A stretch of 64,000 nucleotides of DNA from assembly GCA_026119935.1 (NCBI GenBank), contig JALRMH010000057.1, positions 173,057 through 237,056 on the forward strand, read 5' to 3'. The translations under genes were made by a program, and so were the position numbers. The notes beneath the pieces were generated by a model. The model saw nothing but the letters and a program-made list of their open reading frames with translations, did no database searches and was not told where the DNA came from. Below are positions 1 through 9,656 of this stretch, in pieces. The first letter of the stretch is position 1; the number at the start of each line of letters is the position of its first letter. Source of the DNA: Endothia cerciana. Its lineage: Eukaryota > Ascomycota > Sordariomycetes > Diaporthales > Cryphonectriaceae.

Positions 1-855
1 TCCAGTGTCAGAGCCTGACAAGAGGTGTCCAGCGGCACGACTTTCCGATCTCTGCTGCTCTCAGCTCTGAACAAGACACCGCACATTTTCATGGCCAACG
101 AGTGGGCACGATCTTGTGCTTGTGAGGCAGTTGCTCTTACTTTCTTGACGCTCCTTGGCTGCCTATTATTCCAACATTACATACTTGAACTATCTCTGCT
201 GAGCAACAATACATACTCCCACGGGAACAACTTGCTCCCATATTATATCTAAAGGATACATCCTGTAGCATGTGACTGACCCGGCATCGAAAGGTAGGAC
301 TCAAGTCATAGAATCTAGAGCACAGGCAAGAATTCGCTGCCGGCTGATCCCTGGTAGTGAAGTGGAATTAGGCTCTTGCATGATATGCTCGCTAGATTGT
401 GACTACCGTCCTCGTCCGGCGCTACTATGGTATTTGCACGACACAGTGCTAAGGGTTCCGGAGTAAAAAGGTCAACCCAGCGCTGCGCGTAGTCTCATGT
501 CGGATACCGTGGCGGGTTCCTCCTGCCTCCCAGAACTGCCTTAGCCTAACCACCGAATGTGCCGGTGCAAGGGCGATGTCCTCCGACGCGTCGGAATCAC
601 TATCCCGGCCTGCCATGGTGAAATCTGGCTCCCCTTGTGCGCGAGGTCGCCTCTCAACACCTTGCTCCCAGATATCGACAAGCCCCCTGGGCATAGAATA
701 GAACCGCACGGGCACCCATGACTCGGGGGTGATCTGGTTGCGGCCTTTGGCTCCTTACAGCCGTCGTGACCTTCGGAGCCGTGAATGAGTTCTGGTAGGG
801 GCCGGTATTAACATTTGCTTGCCAAGGTCTCACTCACGACATCCGATGCCGATCC
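1..855. other. No supported gene; downstream flank of the NAD kinase gene
   Basis: Short open frames exist on both strands (for example 449-715 minus, 88 codons), but none shows a recognisable domain, a convincing start or an intron pattern. The stretch next to 855 is presumably the 3' UTR of the NAD kinase gene. It may also contain the end of a gene lying outside the window, which I cannot show. Confidence 0.4.
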
Positions 856-2226
856 TCACGAGGACTCCTTTCCGAATGGGTAATTGAACTTCAGCAAGCC
901 GTTGAGCCCCCCGACCCACCCATCGTCATCCTCCTCATCAGCCGGCTCCGCGCCGGTGTGGTGATCTCTGATGACACAAGGGACGCCACCCGACCAGTTG
1001 CCGTCGTCAGATTTTGTGATGGTCTCCCCCTGGACGCGAATTTCCATGCCCGGGCTTGCGCCGGTACGCCTCTTGCCGTCGATGCTGACCTCGAGCTCAC
1101 GACCCCGGTTCCTCTCGCTGAGGCGGAGGACCACCTTGGTATCTAGGGGCAGCACGAGGGGCCGGAAGCTGAGGCTCCTGGGGCAGATGGGGGTAATGAG
1201 CAGGGAGCCGACGAGGGGATGAACAATAGCACCGCCGGCGCTGAGGGAATAAGCGGTGGAACCGGTAGGCGTGCTGACCAGGATGCCGTCGCAGATGGCC
1301 TCGGTCAGGAAGTGGTTGTTAACAAAGACATCGATGATGGCCAGGTGAGGCTGGCCGCCCCGGTGGAGGAGCAGCTCGTTGACAGCGTGAAAGGTCGGGG
1401 GCACCTTGACAGGAGGAACCCAGCCGGGGATGCCCAGGGCGGCCTCCTGCTCGGCGCTCAGGGGCATGAGGCGCAACCTCTGGTGGGCCTCGGCGGTGGA
1501 GGTGGGCATGAGCTGGCTGTTGATGTTCTTGCCCTCCTCGTCGTAGACGCCGACCTTGAGGCGGTGGCGCAGGAGGATCTTGGGCCTGGCGGACGCGGGG
1601 GCGTCACCGCTGGTGTAGACACGGGTCCAGGCATCCTTGAACTCCCCAAACTTCCACTCGCCGAGGAAGCCCAAGGTGCCCATGCTGAAGGAGAGGATGG
1701 GAGGGACGCTAGACTGCAGGGAGAACAGGCTTGCGGCGCGGAGGATGGTGCCGTCGCCGCCGAGGGTGGTGACGAGATCGATCTTATGGGGGAACTGGGT
1801 GGCAGGATCGCTCCGGGCGGTGGAGTAGACGGGGAAGGGCAGATTATGGTGGATGCGGTCGGCGATACGGCTCTCGAAGACGATGTTGATGTCCGGATAG
1901 TTGTCGTGCAGGTGGTGGGCAAAGCGCGCGGCGTCCTGCACGACCTTGGGGGCGTGGAGCTTGGGGATGAGCAGGATGTTCCTGGGTGTCTGGCTCCAGT
2001 GGAGGGTGAGCAGGCCTACGGAGGTCTCATGATACAAGGGGCTGATCCTGTCGGGGAGGGCGGAGACATCGCGGATCTCTCGTAGGCGGGATGAGGCCGA
2101 GAAGGGGCGGGTACGTGACCAGAGGGCCGGCGCGAGCGGCGAGAGTGATGGAGGTAATCTGGGACTGTTCCGGAGAGGGGCGTCCAGCCAGATAGCGGGT
2201 GGCCTCCTGAGCACAGCGACGGTCAT
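856..2226 (-). CDS. POS5: Mitochondrial NAD(H) kinase, POS5-like
   Basis: Single-exon gene for about 456 residues, phosphorylating NAD+ or NADH to NADP(H). The family hallmarks are visible: GGDGT at residues 156-160 (nucleotide/phosphate-binding), a conserved NE at about 292-293, and TGSTAYSLSAGG at 321-332. The open frame runs 120 codons further upstream without resembling the family, so the ATG at 2226 is chosen; it is followed by an Arg/Ser/Pro-rich, acid-poor stretch up to about residue 50 that looks like a mitochondrial presequence. This suggests the matrix NADH kinase (yeast Pos5) rather than the cytosolic Utr1 type, which is inferred. It would supply mitochondrial NADPH for antioxidant defence and biosynthesis. 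The gene is divergent from the acyltransferase at 3837, with about 1.6 kb between the starts. Confidence 0.88.
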   Translation of the reverse strand: MTVAVLRRPPAIWLDAPLRNSPRLPPSLSPLAPALWSRTRPFSASSRLREIRDVSALPDRISPLYHETSVGLLTLHWSQTPRNILLIPKLHAPKVVQDAARFAHHLHDNYPDINIVFESRIADRIHHNLPFPVYSTARSDPATQFPHKIDLVTTLGGDGTILRAASLFSLQSSVPPILSFSMGTLGFLGEWKFGEFKDAWTRVYTSGDAPASARPKILLRHRLKVGVYDEEGKNINSQLMPTSTAEAHQRLRLMPLSAEQEAALGIPGWVPPVKVPPTFHAVNELLLHRGGQPHLAIIDVFVNNHFLTEAICDGILVSTPTGSTAYSLSAGGAIVHPLVGSLLITPICPRSLSFRPLVLPLDTKVVLRLSERNRGRELEVSIDGKRRTGASPGMEIRVQGETITKSDDGNWSGGVPCVIRDHHTGAEPADEEDDDGWVGGLNGLLKFNYPFGKESS

Positions 2227-2870
2227 CCTCACGAAGGATGATCCGGAGAAGTAGTGGAAGCGCAGGCAAAGGAAGAAGGAGGCCGGCGACCCTAGTACAG
2301 CTGGTCCGAGGGAGAGCCAGACGGCGATCGTGGATGCGATCGTGGATGCGGTCCTGGATGTGACTGCGAGGGTGGTGACCAGGGCGGGGACGGGGAGCAA
2401 CAATGATGACCCGACATCCTCACCCTTGCGTGATGTGAAGTGTAGCTGGCTCGAGGGGGGAAGACAGAGGGTGTATGCTCCTACACTGGCGAACCTGTCG
2501 GGCGCTGGGCTTCGTGTAGACCGAGCTGCGTTGTGCCCCCCACTGCTGGGAATAACCCTCTCAGGGATGGTGAAGACCCTGATCACTCAGCTGTTTGCAT
2601 GTTCGGATGCCCTAAGGAGTCGAGTCTCGGGATGGAGGGGCGGTGGTGACTGATGATAGTTTGTTGATGAGCAATGAAGGGATCGAATATAAAAAGGAAA
2701 AGAAGGGGAGGAAGAGATGTGAAATGTCGAGCAGCCAATGAAGAGGACCAGAATGTTACCCCAGGTTCGTCATATTCTAGTTGACCCCACTTGAGGCTCG
2801 TTCTGAGGTTGTCCAAGGCCGTAGTACATCCGTATAGACTGTACGTGAGGAGGTACATACCCCAACCCGT

Positions 2871-2892
2871 ACGTGCACGTGCACGTGCACGT
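2871..2892. repeat. ACGTGC hexamer tandem containing CACGTG boxes
   Basis: Three and two-thirds copies of the 6-bp unit, self-complementary over its length. Two perfect CACGTG palindromes lie at 2876-2881 and 2882-2887. Whether a bHLH factor uses them is not known from sequence. Confidence 0.8.
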
Positions 2893-3167
2893 CAAGAGGC
2901 CCACCGGAGCCAAGGACGATGGGTTATTCCGGGGCACGCTCTGATTGGCCATATGTAGCCGCCCCTGGCAGTCTGGGTAGTGACGTACGGCTTACATAGA
3001 TAGATAGTAGGTAGTACCACCACCACGGCACCGAGGTACACAGCACCGGAGCTGCCGGGATCCTGCTGCAGACATTGAACCTCGAGAAGAAGAGCAGGGC
3101 AGCGCCATGACAGCCACGCTCCGTCTCACCCCATGATCATCTTCAACCAGCAAATTAGCCAGTCGGC

Positions 3168-3170
<3 letters not shown>

Positions 3171-3210
<40 letters not shown>
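3171..3210. repeat. (CCAG)10 tetranucleotide microsatellite
   Basis: Ten uninterrupted copies of CCAG, preceded by two CGGC units. It sits 630 bp upstream of the acyltransferase start. Translated frames through it are low-complexity shadows, not genes. Confidence 0.95.
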
Positions 3211-3212
<2 letters not shown>

Positions 3213-3243
3213 CCAGTGCCAGTGCCAGGGCTGTCGACCGAAT

Positions 3244-3306
3244 GAGAGAGAGAGAGAGAGAGAGAGCCCTAGAGCCTGCCTGTGCCTGCTGCTGCTGCTG
3301 CTGCTG
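3244..3306. repeat. (GA)n and (CTG)7 microsatellites
   Basis: A run of about 11 GA dinucleotides (3244-3266) is followed 20 bp later by seven CTG triplets (3286-3306). Both lie in the probable promoter or 5' UTR of the acyltransferase gene. Confidence 0.9.
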
Positions 3307-3836
3307 ACGACTAACCTTCCACCCCTCCTTCATCCTCGGCTCCGGCTCTGAGCTCTCCAACAAAGACACCTCCCAACGCCATCTCGACTACTCCCCACCC
3401 CCTCTCCCTCCTTCAGGATGCATCACTGACACCTGCCGCCCTGCTCTGTCTTTCTTCTTTCTCTGTCGCCTCGCTGTTGCCGCTGCTGTCTAGGTGCTGC
3501 TGCCGCCGACCGCGCGTGCGAACTGATAGTGCCCGCGACGGTTGCAGACGACGAGGCGGACAGGACGACGACCTCGAGGGATCAAGAGGACCACGCCGGC
3601 AGCAGTCTTGCTCTGTCTTGGCCGCACCGCAGTGCGCACGCGACCAACTGACCATACCTCCATAAACCCACGATAGCGACCGTCTGCCCGACTCGACCCA
3701 GACACGCATAGACCCCGCCTTCGCCCTACCTCCCTCCTACCATAATACTGTCGACCCCTCCTCAGGCGTGCCTCCTGCGTGCCCCTCCTCCCGCGAAGCA
3801 TAGCATACCGTCCGCACCGTCATCACCGCCTCCGTC

Positions 3837-5458
3837 ATGGCCGGCGACCTGCGCAGGCGGCCACAGCCCTCTTCCGGGATCCCGCCCGCTCCGAAGCTCT
3901 CCTCAGCACCTGGCGCAGACCAAGATGACCTCTCCAGGATATCACATCCCTCGGGCAGGGAGAAGAAGAGCGCCCTCACCCAGTTCATGCGCGGCTTCAG
4001 CTTCGTTGCCTACTTCCTGCTCTGCTGTGTCGCGTGCGTCGCCCGCCCCCCCCCCTTCCCCATCTCGCTACCTCTTGGCCGGCCACCCTGAGCTAACCTC
4101 GCCCCTCTTCAGCATCAACATCACCCAGTTCATTGGCGCTCCTCTGTACTGGATAAACCGCGACCTTTACTATGCCTACATGGCCTTGACCAAGGAATCC
4201 TTTGGCCTCTTGATAGTAACCATGACCAAGGTCTGGGGGCCCACCACGATACGCATCAGCGGCGACCCCTCTGTCGCCGGCCAGATCACTCGTGCCCCGG
4301 ATGGTCGTGTCGAGTTCGACTTCCCTGATCGCATGGTCATGATAGCAAACCATCAGGTACGTCCGCTGACGAGGTATGGTCGCTTGTCCGGCCCTCTCTT
4401 GCCGCCCCCTAACCCCTCCGTACGGCGCCGGGGCGTCGTTTTGCGTTAGGGAATGCGCAACCGCCAGGGACTTGTAGGCGGGCACACAAGCATTCCACGT
4501 ATCCTTGTCTGGCTGACTCTCATCATAGATCTACACCGACTGGCTGTACCTCTGGTGGGTGGGCTACGCGAACAACCCCCGCATGCACGGTTACCTGTAC
4601 ATCATCCTCAAGGAGTCCCTGAAGTACATCCCCGTCATCGGGCCAGGCATGATGTTCTACGGATTCATCTTCATGTCCCGCAAGATGGCCGTCGACCAGC
4701 CCCGCATGGCCTATCGCCTCGGCAAGCTCAAGATGCTACACACCGCCCCCGACGGCAGGGAGTATCTGAATCCCATGTGGCTGCTGCTCTTCCCCGAGGG
4801 AACCAACCTGTCCGACAACGGCAGGGTGAAGTCCGCGAAATGGGCAGAGAAGACCGGCATCGGGGATTGTGCACATGTCCTACTGCCGCGGAGCTCCGGC
4901 ATGTACTTTGTGCTCAAGGAGCTCAAGGGCACCGTCGACTACGTCTACGACTGTACCGTCGCCTACGAGGGCATCCCGTGAGTGCTTGTCCCGCCCTGTC
5001 CGTCCGTCCCAAGGCTAGGCCTTGAGGGCCGCATCTCGGCTCCGACGCCCCTCTGCTGACCCTGACCCCACAGCCGCGGCGGATATGGCGAGGAGTACTT
5101 CACGCTGTCCGGTACCTACTTTCAAGGCCGGCCTCCCAAGTCTGTCAACTTCTACTGGCGCCGGTTCCGCATCGACGACATACCCCTGGACGATCACGAC
5201 AGCTTTGACGCGTGGCTGCTGGAGCGGTGGTATGAAAAGGATGCCCTAATGGAGACGTATGTAGGCACCGGCCGCTTCCCGCCCATGGCCGCCGCACCGG
5301 GTGTGGCCAAGGCCGATCACAACAACTATATCGAGACCGAAGTCCGTACGAAGTACTGGTGGGAGTTCCTACGGATTTTTGTTGTCGTCGGCGTGTTTGC
5401 CCTGCTGGGTAACATTGTCGCTAAGATCTGGCATATGTCTGCACATGTGTTGGGCTGA
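3837..5458 (+). CDS. Membrane lysophospholipid acyltransferase (PlsC/LPLAT, CST26/lysocardiolipin type)
   Basis: Four exons: 3837-4033, 4113-4356, 4529-4977, 5074-5458; phases match at every junction and give 424 residues. Exon joins restore the acyltransferase motif I NHQIYTDW (H146, D151; NHX4D) across intron 2, and motif III FPEGT lies at about residues 235-239. Hydrophobic segments occur near residues 48-65, 75-110, 155-200 and at the extreme C-terminus (about 390-415), so it is an integral membrane protein of ER or mitochondria-associated membranes. The family transfers an acyl chain from acyl-CoA to lysophosphatidic acid, lysophosphatidylinositol or lysocardiolipin; which substrate is used cannot be told. 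Intron 1 carries a C-run. The ATG at 3837 is the first in frame and follows CT-rich leader sequence. Confidence 0.88.
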
Positions 5459-6620
5459 CCGGTCACTTGGAACGTCTGACGATACTTGAGTCTCCACTTA
5501 ACGCGGTCGTTGGAGGTACCTGGCCTTGGGGATTCCGCGCTTCGTGGGCAGCTTCGTACGGTTTACCACTGCAGTAATGGGAAATCCAGGAACCAGTTGA
5601 CACACATCGGGGCTAGAGGAGGGCTATACCATGGGCGGACGGTTTCGGTTCTTTGTTTTGATCTCGGAGCGGCGTCGTTTTGGCCGGTGTTTGAACTAGC
5701 GTCGGCAAACTTTCTGTTAAGGGAGGCACATGTCTATATTTTCCCCCAAGATCCGGGAACCTCAATCAAACGAACAAGGCCAAGCCTGTGACCACATATT
5801 TGGACTGCTGACGTTACCTGGGCTAGAACCACCAAGGGATTCCTGTCTGAGGTGTGGAGAGCTCGACGTCCTCGCAAAAAGAAAGAGCGTATAACAGCCC
5901 AAATTGTCTTTCCCTGCAGTAGAGCCGTGCGGTCCCTCCTATGTGCGGGCACGCACTCCTCCACGATCAGATGCACCCTCCCGCGTGCCGAGTCTCGTGT
6001 ATACACGTCTTCTCCTTTGAGATGACTGGTATGCTCATCCTCCGTAGCCAGTCTCCTCCAGGCCATCGTGTGATACATAATGAAAAGACCCTAGCGCTAG
6101 GTTGTACGTGGCATTCAGGCCGGTCACCTGGTCTTGTTCCCTAGCTCTTCAAGGCGATTGCTCCTATCACCCATCTCAAAGTACAACCAACCACCCGAGC
6201 CATTACAGGAGCTCTTGCACATTTGCTCGTATCCACGCTGGAGTAAGATTTGAGCAATCGACGACTGAATTGTCAAAAGGTATATATATATTCCTTTGTG
6301 AGCCGCTCTAGACACCAATTGGAATCCTCTGCCACGGTCCATGAATCCAAGGTTCTCTCGGAAGAACTGGTTGCTTCGGCAGTAGTGGCATGAGTTCTCC
6401 CATGCCGAGGGCCGTCTTTTCAAAACCATCCTTGGTTATCAAATATCATGTGTTAAACGGTAAGCTTGAACCTGGTTGGAGCGGGGGTGTTTAAGTTCCG
6501 CGTATTCAGATCTCGTTGCAAGTTAGAGATGACATGGAGATGATAGCGATGTCCCGAGGTCGCCCAGAACACACTAGCCGCCCCCCTGGCGATCGACGGA
6601 CTGCCAATTACCCACGGCCC
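5459..6620. other. Intergenic region between converging genes
   Basis: This lies between the stop codons of the acyltransferase (+) and the RGS-LOV gene (-), so it should hold both 3' UTRs. There is a short TA tract at about 6281-6291. The open frames here overlap on both strands and lack family features. No terminator motif can be defined by eye. Confidence 0.5.
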
Positions 6621-9600
6621 TCACAACATTGGTGCCAGGGCGACGACGATCCAGTGGACTCTATAAATCCTCATGGTTAGCGTCTATTTTTCTAAGAGCC
6701 CTTTGGCAAGGTTCTCTCGTTTCATGTGGCTCACACTGCCTTCTCGTCCTTCAAAGGTGTCCAGTGCGTCATAAAAGCCTCGTCGCCTCGGAAGACGGCG
6801 GATCGTCTTGTCTGCAGGCGCAGCGCAGTGCTCACGGGCAACCCGGCTCGGAGAGCATTGCGAACCCGCATCTTATAATCAGACTGTTTCGCAATCATGT
6901 TCTGCCCAAGGAAACGGAAAACGTCGCTTCCCGCGACCATGGTGCTGGCCATGTTGGCCGGATTCAGCGCTTCCACGACGTCTTCCGAGTAGAATTCGAT
7001 GACGAAAGTGTTTGCCCGGACAACGAGATACTAGGAACAAGTTAGATGTGTGCAATGCACGGGCGCTCCACAGCCTCTTGTTGGTTTACGCTCACCTTTG
7101 AGTACGCAGAGTGGAACTCGTTTATCTGGGAGCCCAGCTCTTGGCCCTCCATCCTCTCCAGTACTCCATTCTCCATTCCGGCGTCGCCAAAAGTAAATGG
7201 CATCTGGTCATCGTGCCGTACCCCGAGCGCCTGGAGCAGAGCCCGTCGCGGTGATGGTCTCAGACGCTGCCTGGTCGTGGACGGGGTCTTGAGAGTGGCA
7301 TTTCCCTCAGTCCCATTCGTATCAGAAGTGGACAAGACCTTCATAACGTCGACATTGCTATGGATCGTTGTCGAGAAATTCACCTGGCCGCCGATGAAAA
7401 AGTCGGTCTTGCCCCTAGAGTTGAAGAGTGGCGCTATAGAAGTGGCTTGATCAGACAATCGCCCTCCGTGTCTCAACCCAGATCTTCGCCATCACCTACC
7501 AACATAAAGAAGATTCCAGAAGGGATCCCCATTCATCTTGTAGTTTAGGAGAAGCTCGACACTCTCCTTCCGCTCATGAATGGCTTTCTTGAGGCGCTGG
7601 ACGGGTTGGCGGTCTGTATAGGTGCCTTGAAGGAACCTGCAGTTCCTAGGGATAATCTCGGGGCGTGTGTACCCGGTTATCTTGACAAAGCCATCTGACG
7701 CGAAGACGATCGGATTGTCTGCGATGCTGAAATTTGTGCTCAGGTTAATCGCTCGTTCCTCCAGGTCCGATCCCATCCGAATTACTTACTTTGGATTGGT
7801 AAGACAGAAACAATCTCCTAGACCTTGATACTTGAGACGATCGCTCCCAAGGGCTCTGGTCGCGCTCAATGCCAGCTGGTGCCGGACGAAGCGAGGGTAG
7901 ATGTCCTGGAAGACGAGCGTCTCAACCTGGTCTTGGAGGTCCGTGAACACGGTCTCCATGGATGGGAATGCCTGGTTGATGAGCGACTTCATCTCCTTGT
8001 GAGCCCGTTCGAGCAGACCTCCGTTCACATTAACCTGGCTATGTGACCCAGGGGATATGAAAGTCTTGTGTATTGACGCCATCTGACTGGCTAGGTTGTT
8101 TAGCGTTGTCTTATACTCGTCGACCTTGGTGAGGAACTGCACGTTCTCGGCACAAAGCCGTGTCTCGCTGAACTTGAGGAGTTGATGTGCCGTGGTGGGG
8201 TTATGTAGGATGACCTGAAAGATGTTGTTGCTAAAGAAGTCAGGCATGTTCGATAAGGATGCTGTGCTTGTTACCGTCCTGCCCGAAATAGATTTTCGGA
8301 CCGAGATTTCGTCCTCGCTGTATGTTCTCCTCAGCGACATGTTCCAGGCGGACTCCTGCGCCGTCCCGGCCGAGGCACCTGCTGGGTAGCCGCTCATGCC
8401 ATTGTCGATGCTTCGATAAGATTTCTGATATGCAGGTGCCTGGTGTTGAGGTCGATCCTCTACATGCAGAGCCATGATGGGCTTCGACTCCACATCTTGG
8501 TATGGCTGGACATGATTCTGCACCGGTGTTCTCAGGTCCTGGTGGTTCATTATCAGGGTTGTCGTTCTCGATTGCGCCATGCCAAGATGACTTTGTGGTC
8601 TGTCACTGATCAAGCTGCTCGCTCTTCCGTCCCTGTTCTTGGAAGACGACGAATTTCTCTGGAGGGGTACCTCGTAGATTGGATTCGTCCTGAACGCCGT
8701 TGCCAGTCTGGCCTCGTGGCTTTCATACTCAGGTTCTGAGTCCCCGTCAACATCGGCGTCTACTTCTCCGAAGTCGTCACACACAACCAGGCGATTCAGC
8801 CTCGCGCCTAGGATAGGCGGTGGAGTAGAAGATGTCTCTAATGGGCCGGGACGTCTAACGAGCATCTTCATTGACCTATTACCATCAACATCTGTTTCTT
8901 CCTCCTCCTCTTCCCCGTCCTCTAAAATGACACGGACTCTACCTCGACAGGGCTCTGTCACGTTGGGGCACGCAACACTAGAGGCAGCTCCGCCGTTGTT
9001 GCCATCTGGGTTATTCTCCGATCTTGAAGACTGCCTGGGCGGAATTTCGACAGAACTATGTTCCCTGCCCACACCTGGCATTGGATGTCGAGAGGTTGTG
9101 TCAAGTACAGGAGCCCGCGTTGCGTGAGCGATTGAGTTCTTGGGGCCTCTCCCTGACGACTCGGTACCTAGCAATGATCTGGAAGCAGGCCCTGTGGTCA
9201 TCTTGAAAGACACAGTTTCGTCGCCGTTGATTTTCTGTTCGGCGACGCCGGAGTCGAACCTGGTAAGGAGGGTGGGCCTGCGTGGGGGAGAGAGGCCGCC
9301 GCTGCGGCCGGTAAAGCTAGCCTCGCTGGTTGTGCTGGTCATTGTGAGGCCCGAGTGAGGCGTGGCCGCTCGAGGTTCTGGGTCCAGGCCGTCTGGGTTG
9401 TCCCAGTCAGGCTCGGCGATGGATCTCTGGGCCTCATTGATCACGTATTTGCTGACGTGGGGCAAGACCCGGTTAGGGAGCACGTCGAGATCGGTAGCTA
9501 TGGCAGGTAGGATGTCCCCGCCTGGACGAGTAATCGATAACTATGTACTCGCCCTGGCGTTTAAAAATGGTTGCTGGACTGCTTGGACGTTGTGATGTAA

Positions 9601-9656
9601 GCGTCTCCCGGACTCTATGCACTCCCGTGGATCCTAGCGTTCACGGCCTGTGCCAT
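6621..9656 (-). CDS. RGS-LOV blue-light photoreceptor
   Basis: Exons on the minus strand: (5' exon) ..9540-7790, 7726-7500, 7433-7096, 7030-6735, 6660-6621. Phases fit at all four downstream junctions and give over 880 residues. A long disordered, Ser/Pro- and acid-rich N-terminal half (one Glu/Asp run at about 8890-8925) is followed by an RGS domain (about 8240-7830). Next comes a LOV/PAS domain with the photo-adduct motif NCRFLQ; the flavin-binding Cys codon is 7639-7641. A PAS-like C-terminal region ends in WIVVALAPML. RGS domains stimulate GTP hydrolysis by G-alpha; fungal RGS-LOV proteins bind anionic membrane lipids on blue light (known for the family). Coding clearly extends upstream of the GTG at 9483 to an AG acceptor at 9542-9541. 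A probable start is the ATG at 9656, giving a very short first exon whose donor I cannot fix. The last exon has only 40 coding nt. Confidence 0.88.

Larger units (their letters stand above)
2227..3836. promoter_or_regulatory. Divergent promoter region with E-box tandem and simple repeats
   Basis: Intergenic between two genes transcribed away from each other (NAD kinase minus, acyltransferase plus). It contains a hexanucleotide tandem ACGTGC at 2871-2892 that creates CACGTG boxes at 2876-2881 and 2882-2887, the core recognised by bHLH factors. It also has three simple repeats near 3171-3306 listed separately. CT-rich sequence at 3360-3480 and 3690-3790 is typical of fungal core promoters and 5' UTRs. 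No coding region is supported. Confidence 0.5.

Noticed and set aside
449..715. Open frame of 88 codons on the minus strand downstream of the NAD kinase gene
   Set aside because: No start context, no domain, and the NAD kinase already ends with its usual conserved C-terminus at 856.
1219..2085. Long plus-strand frame of 288 codons
   Set aside because: It is the mirror of the NAD kinase gene; its Gly/Val/Asp-rich translation is typical of antisense to GC-rich coding DNA.
3133..3351. Frames with Gln-Pro-Ala-Ser or Trp-Leu-Ala-Gly repeats
   Set aside because: They are translations of the CCAG and GA microsatellites.
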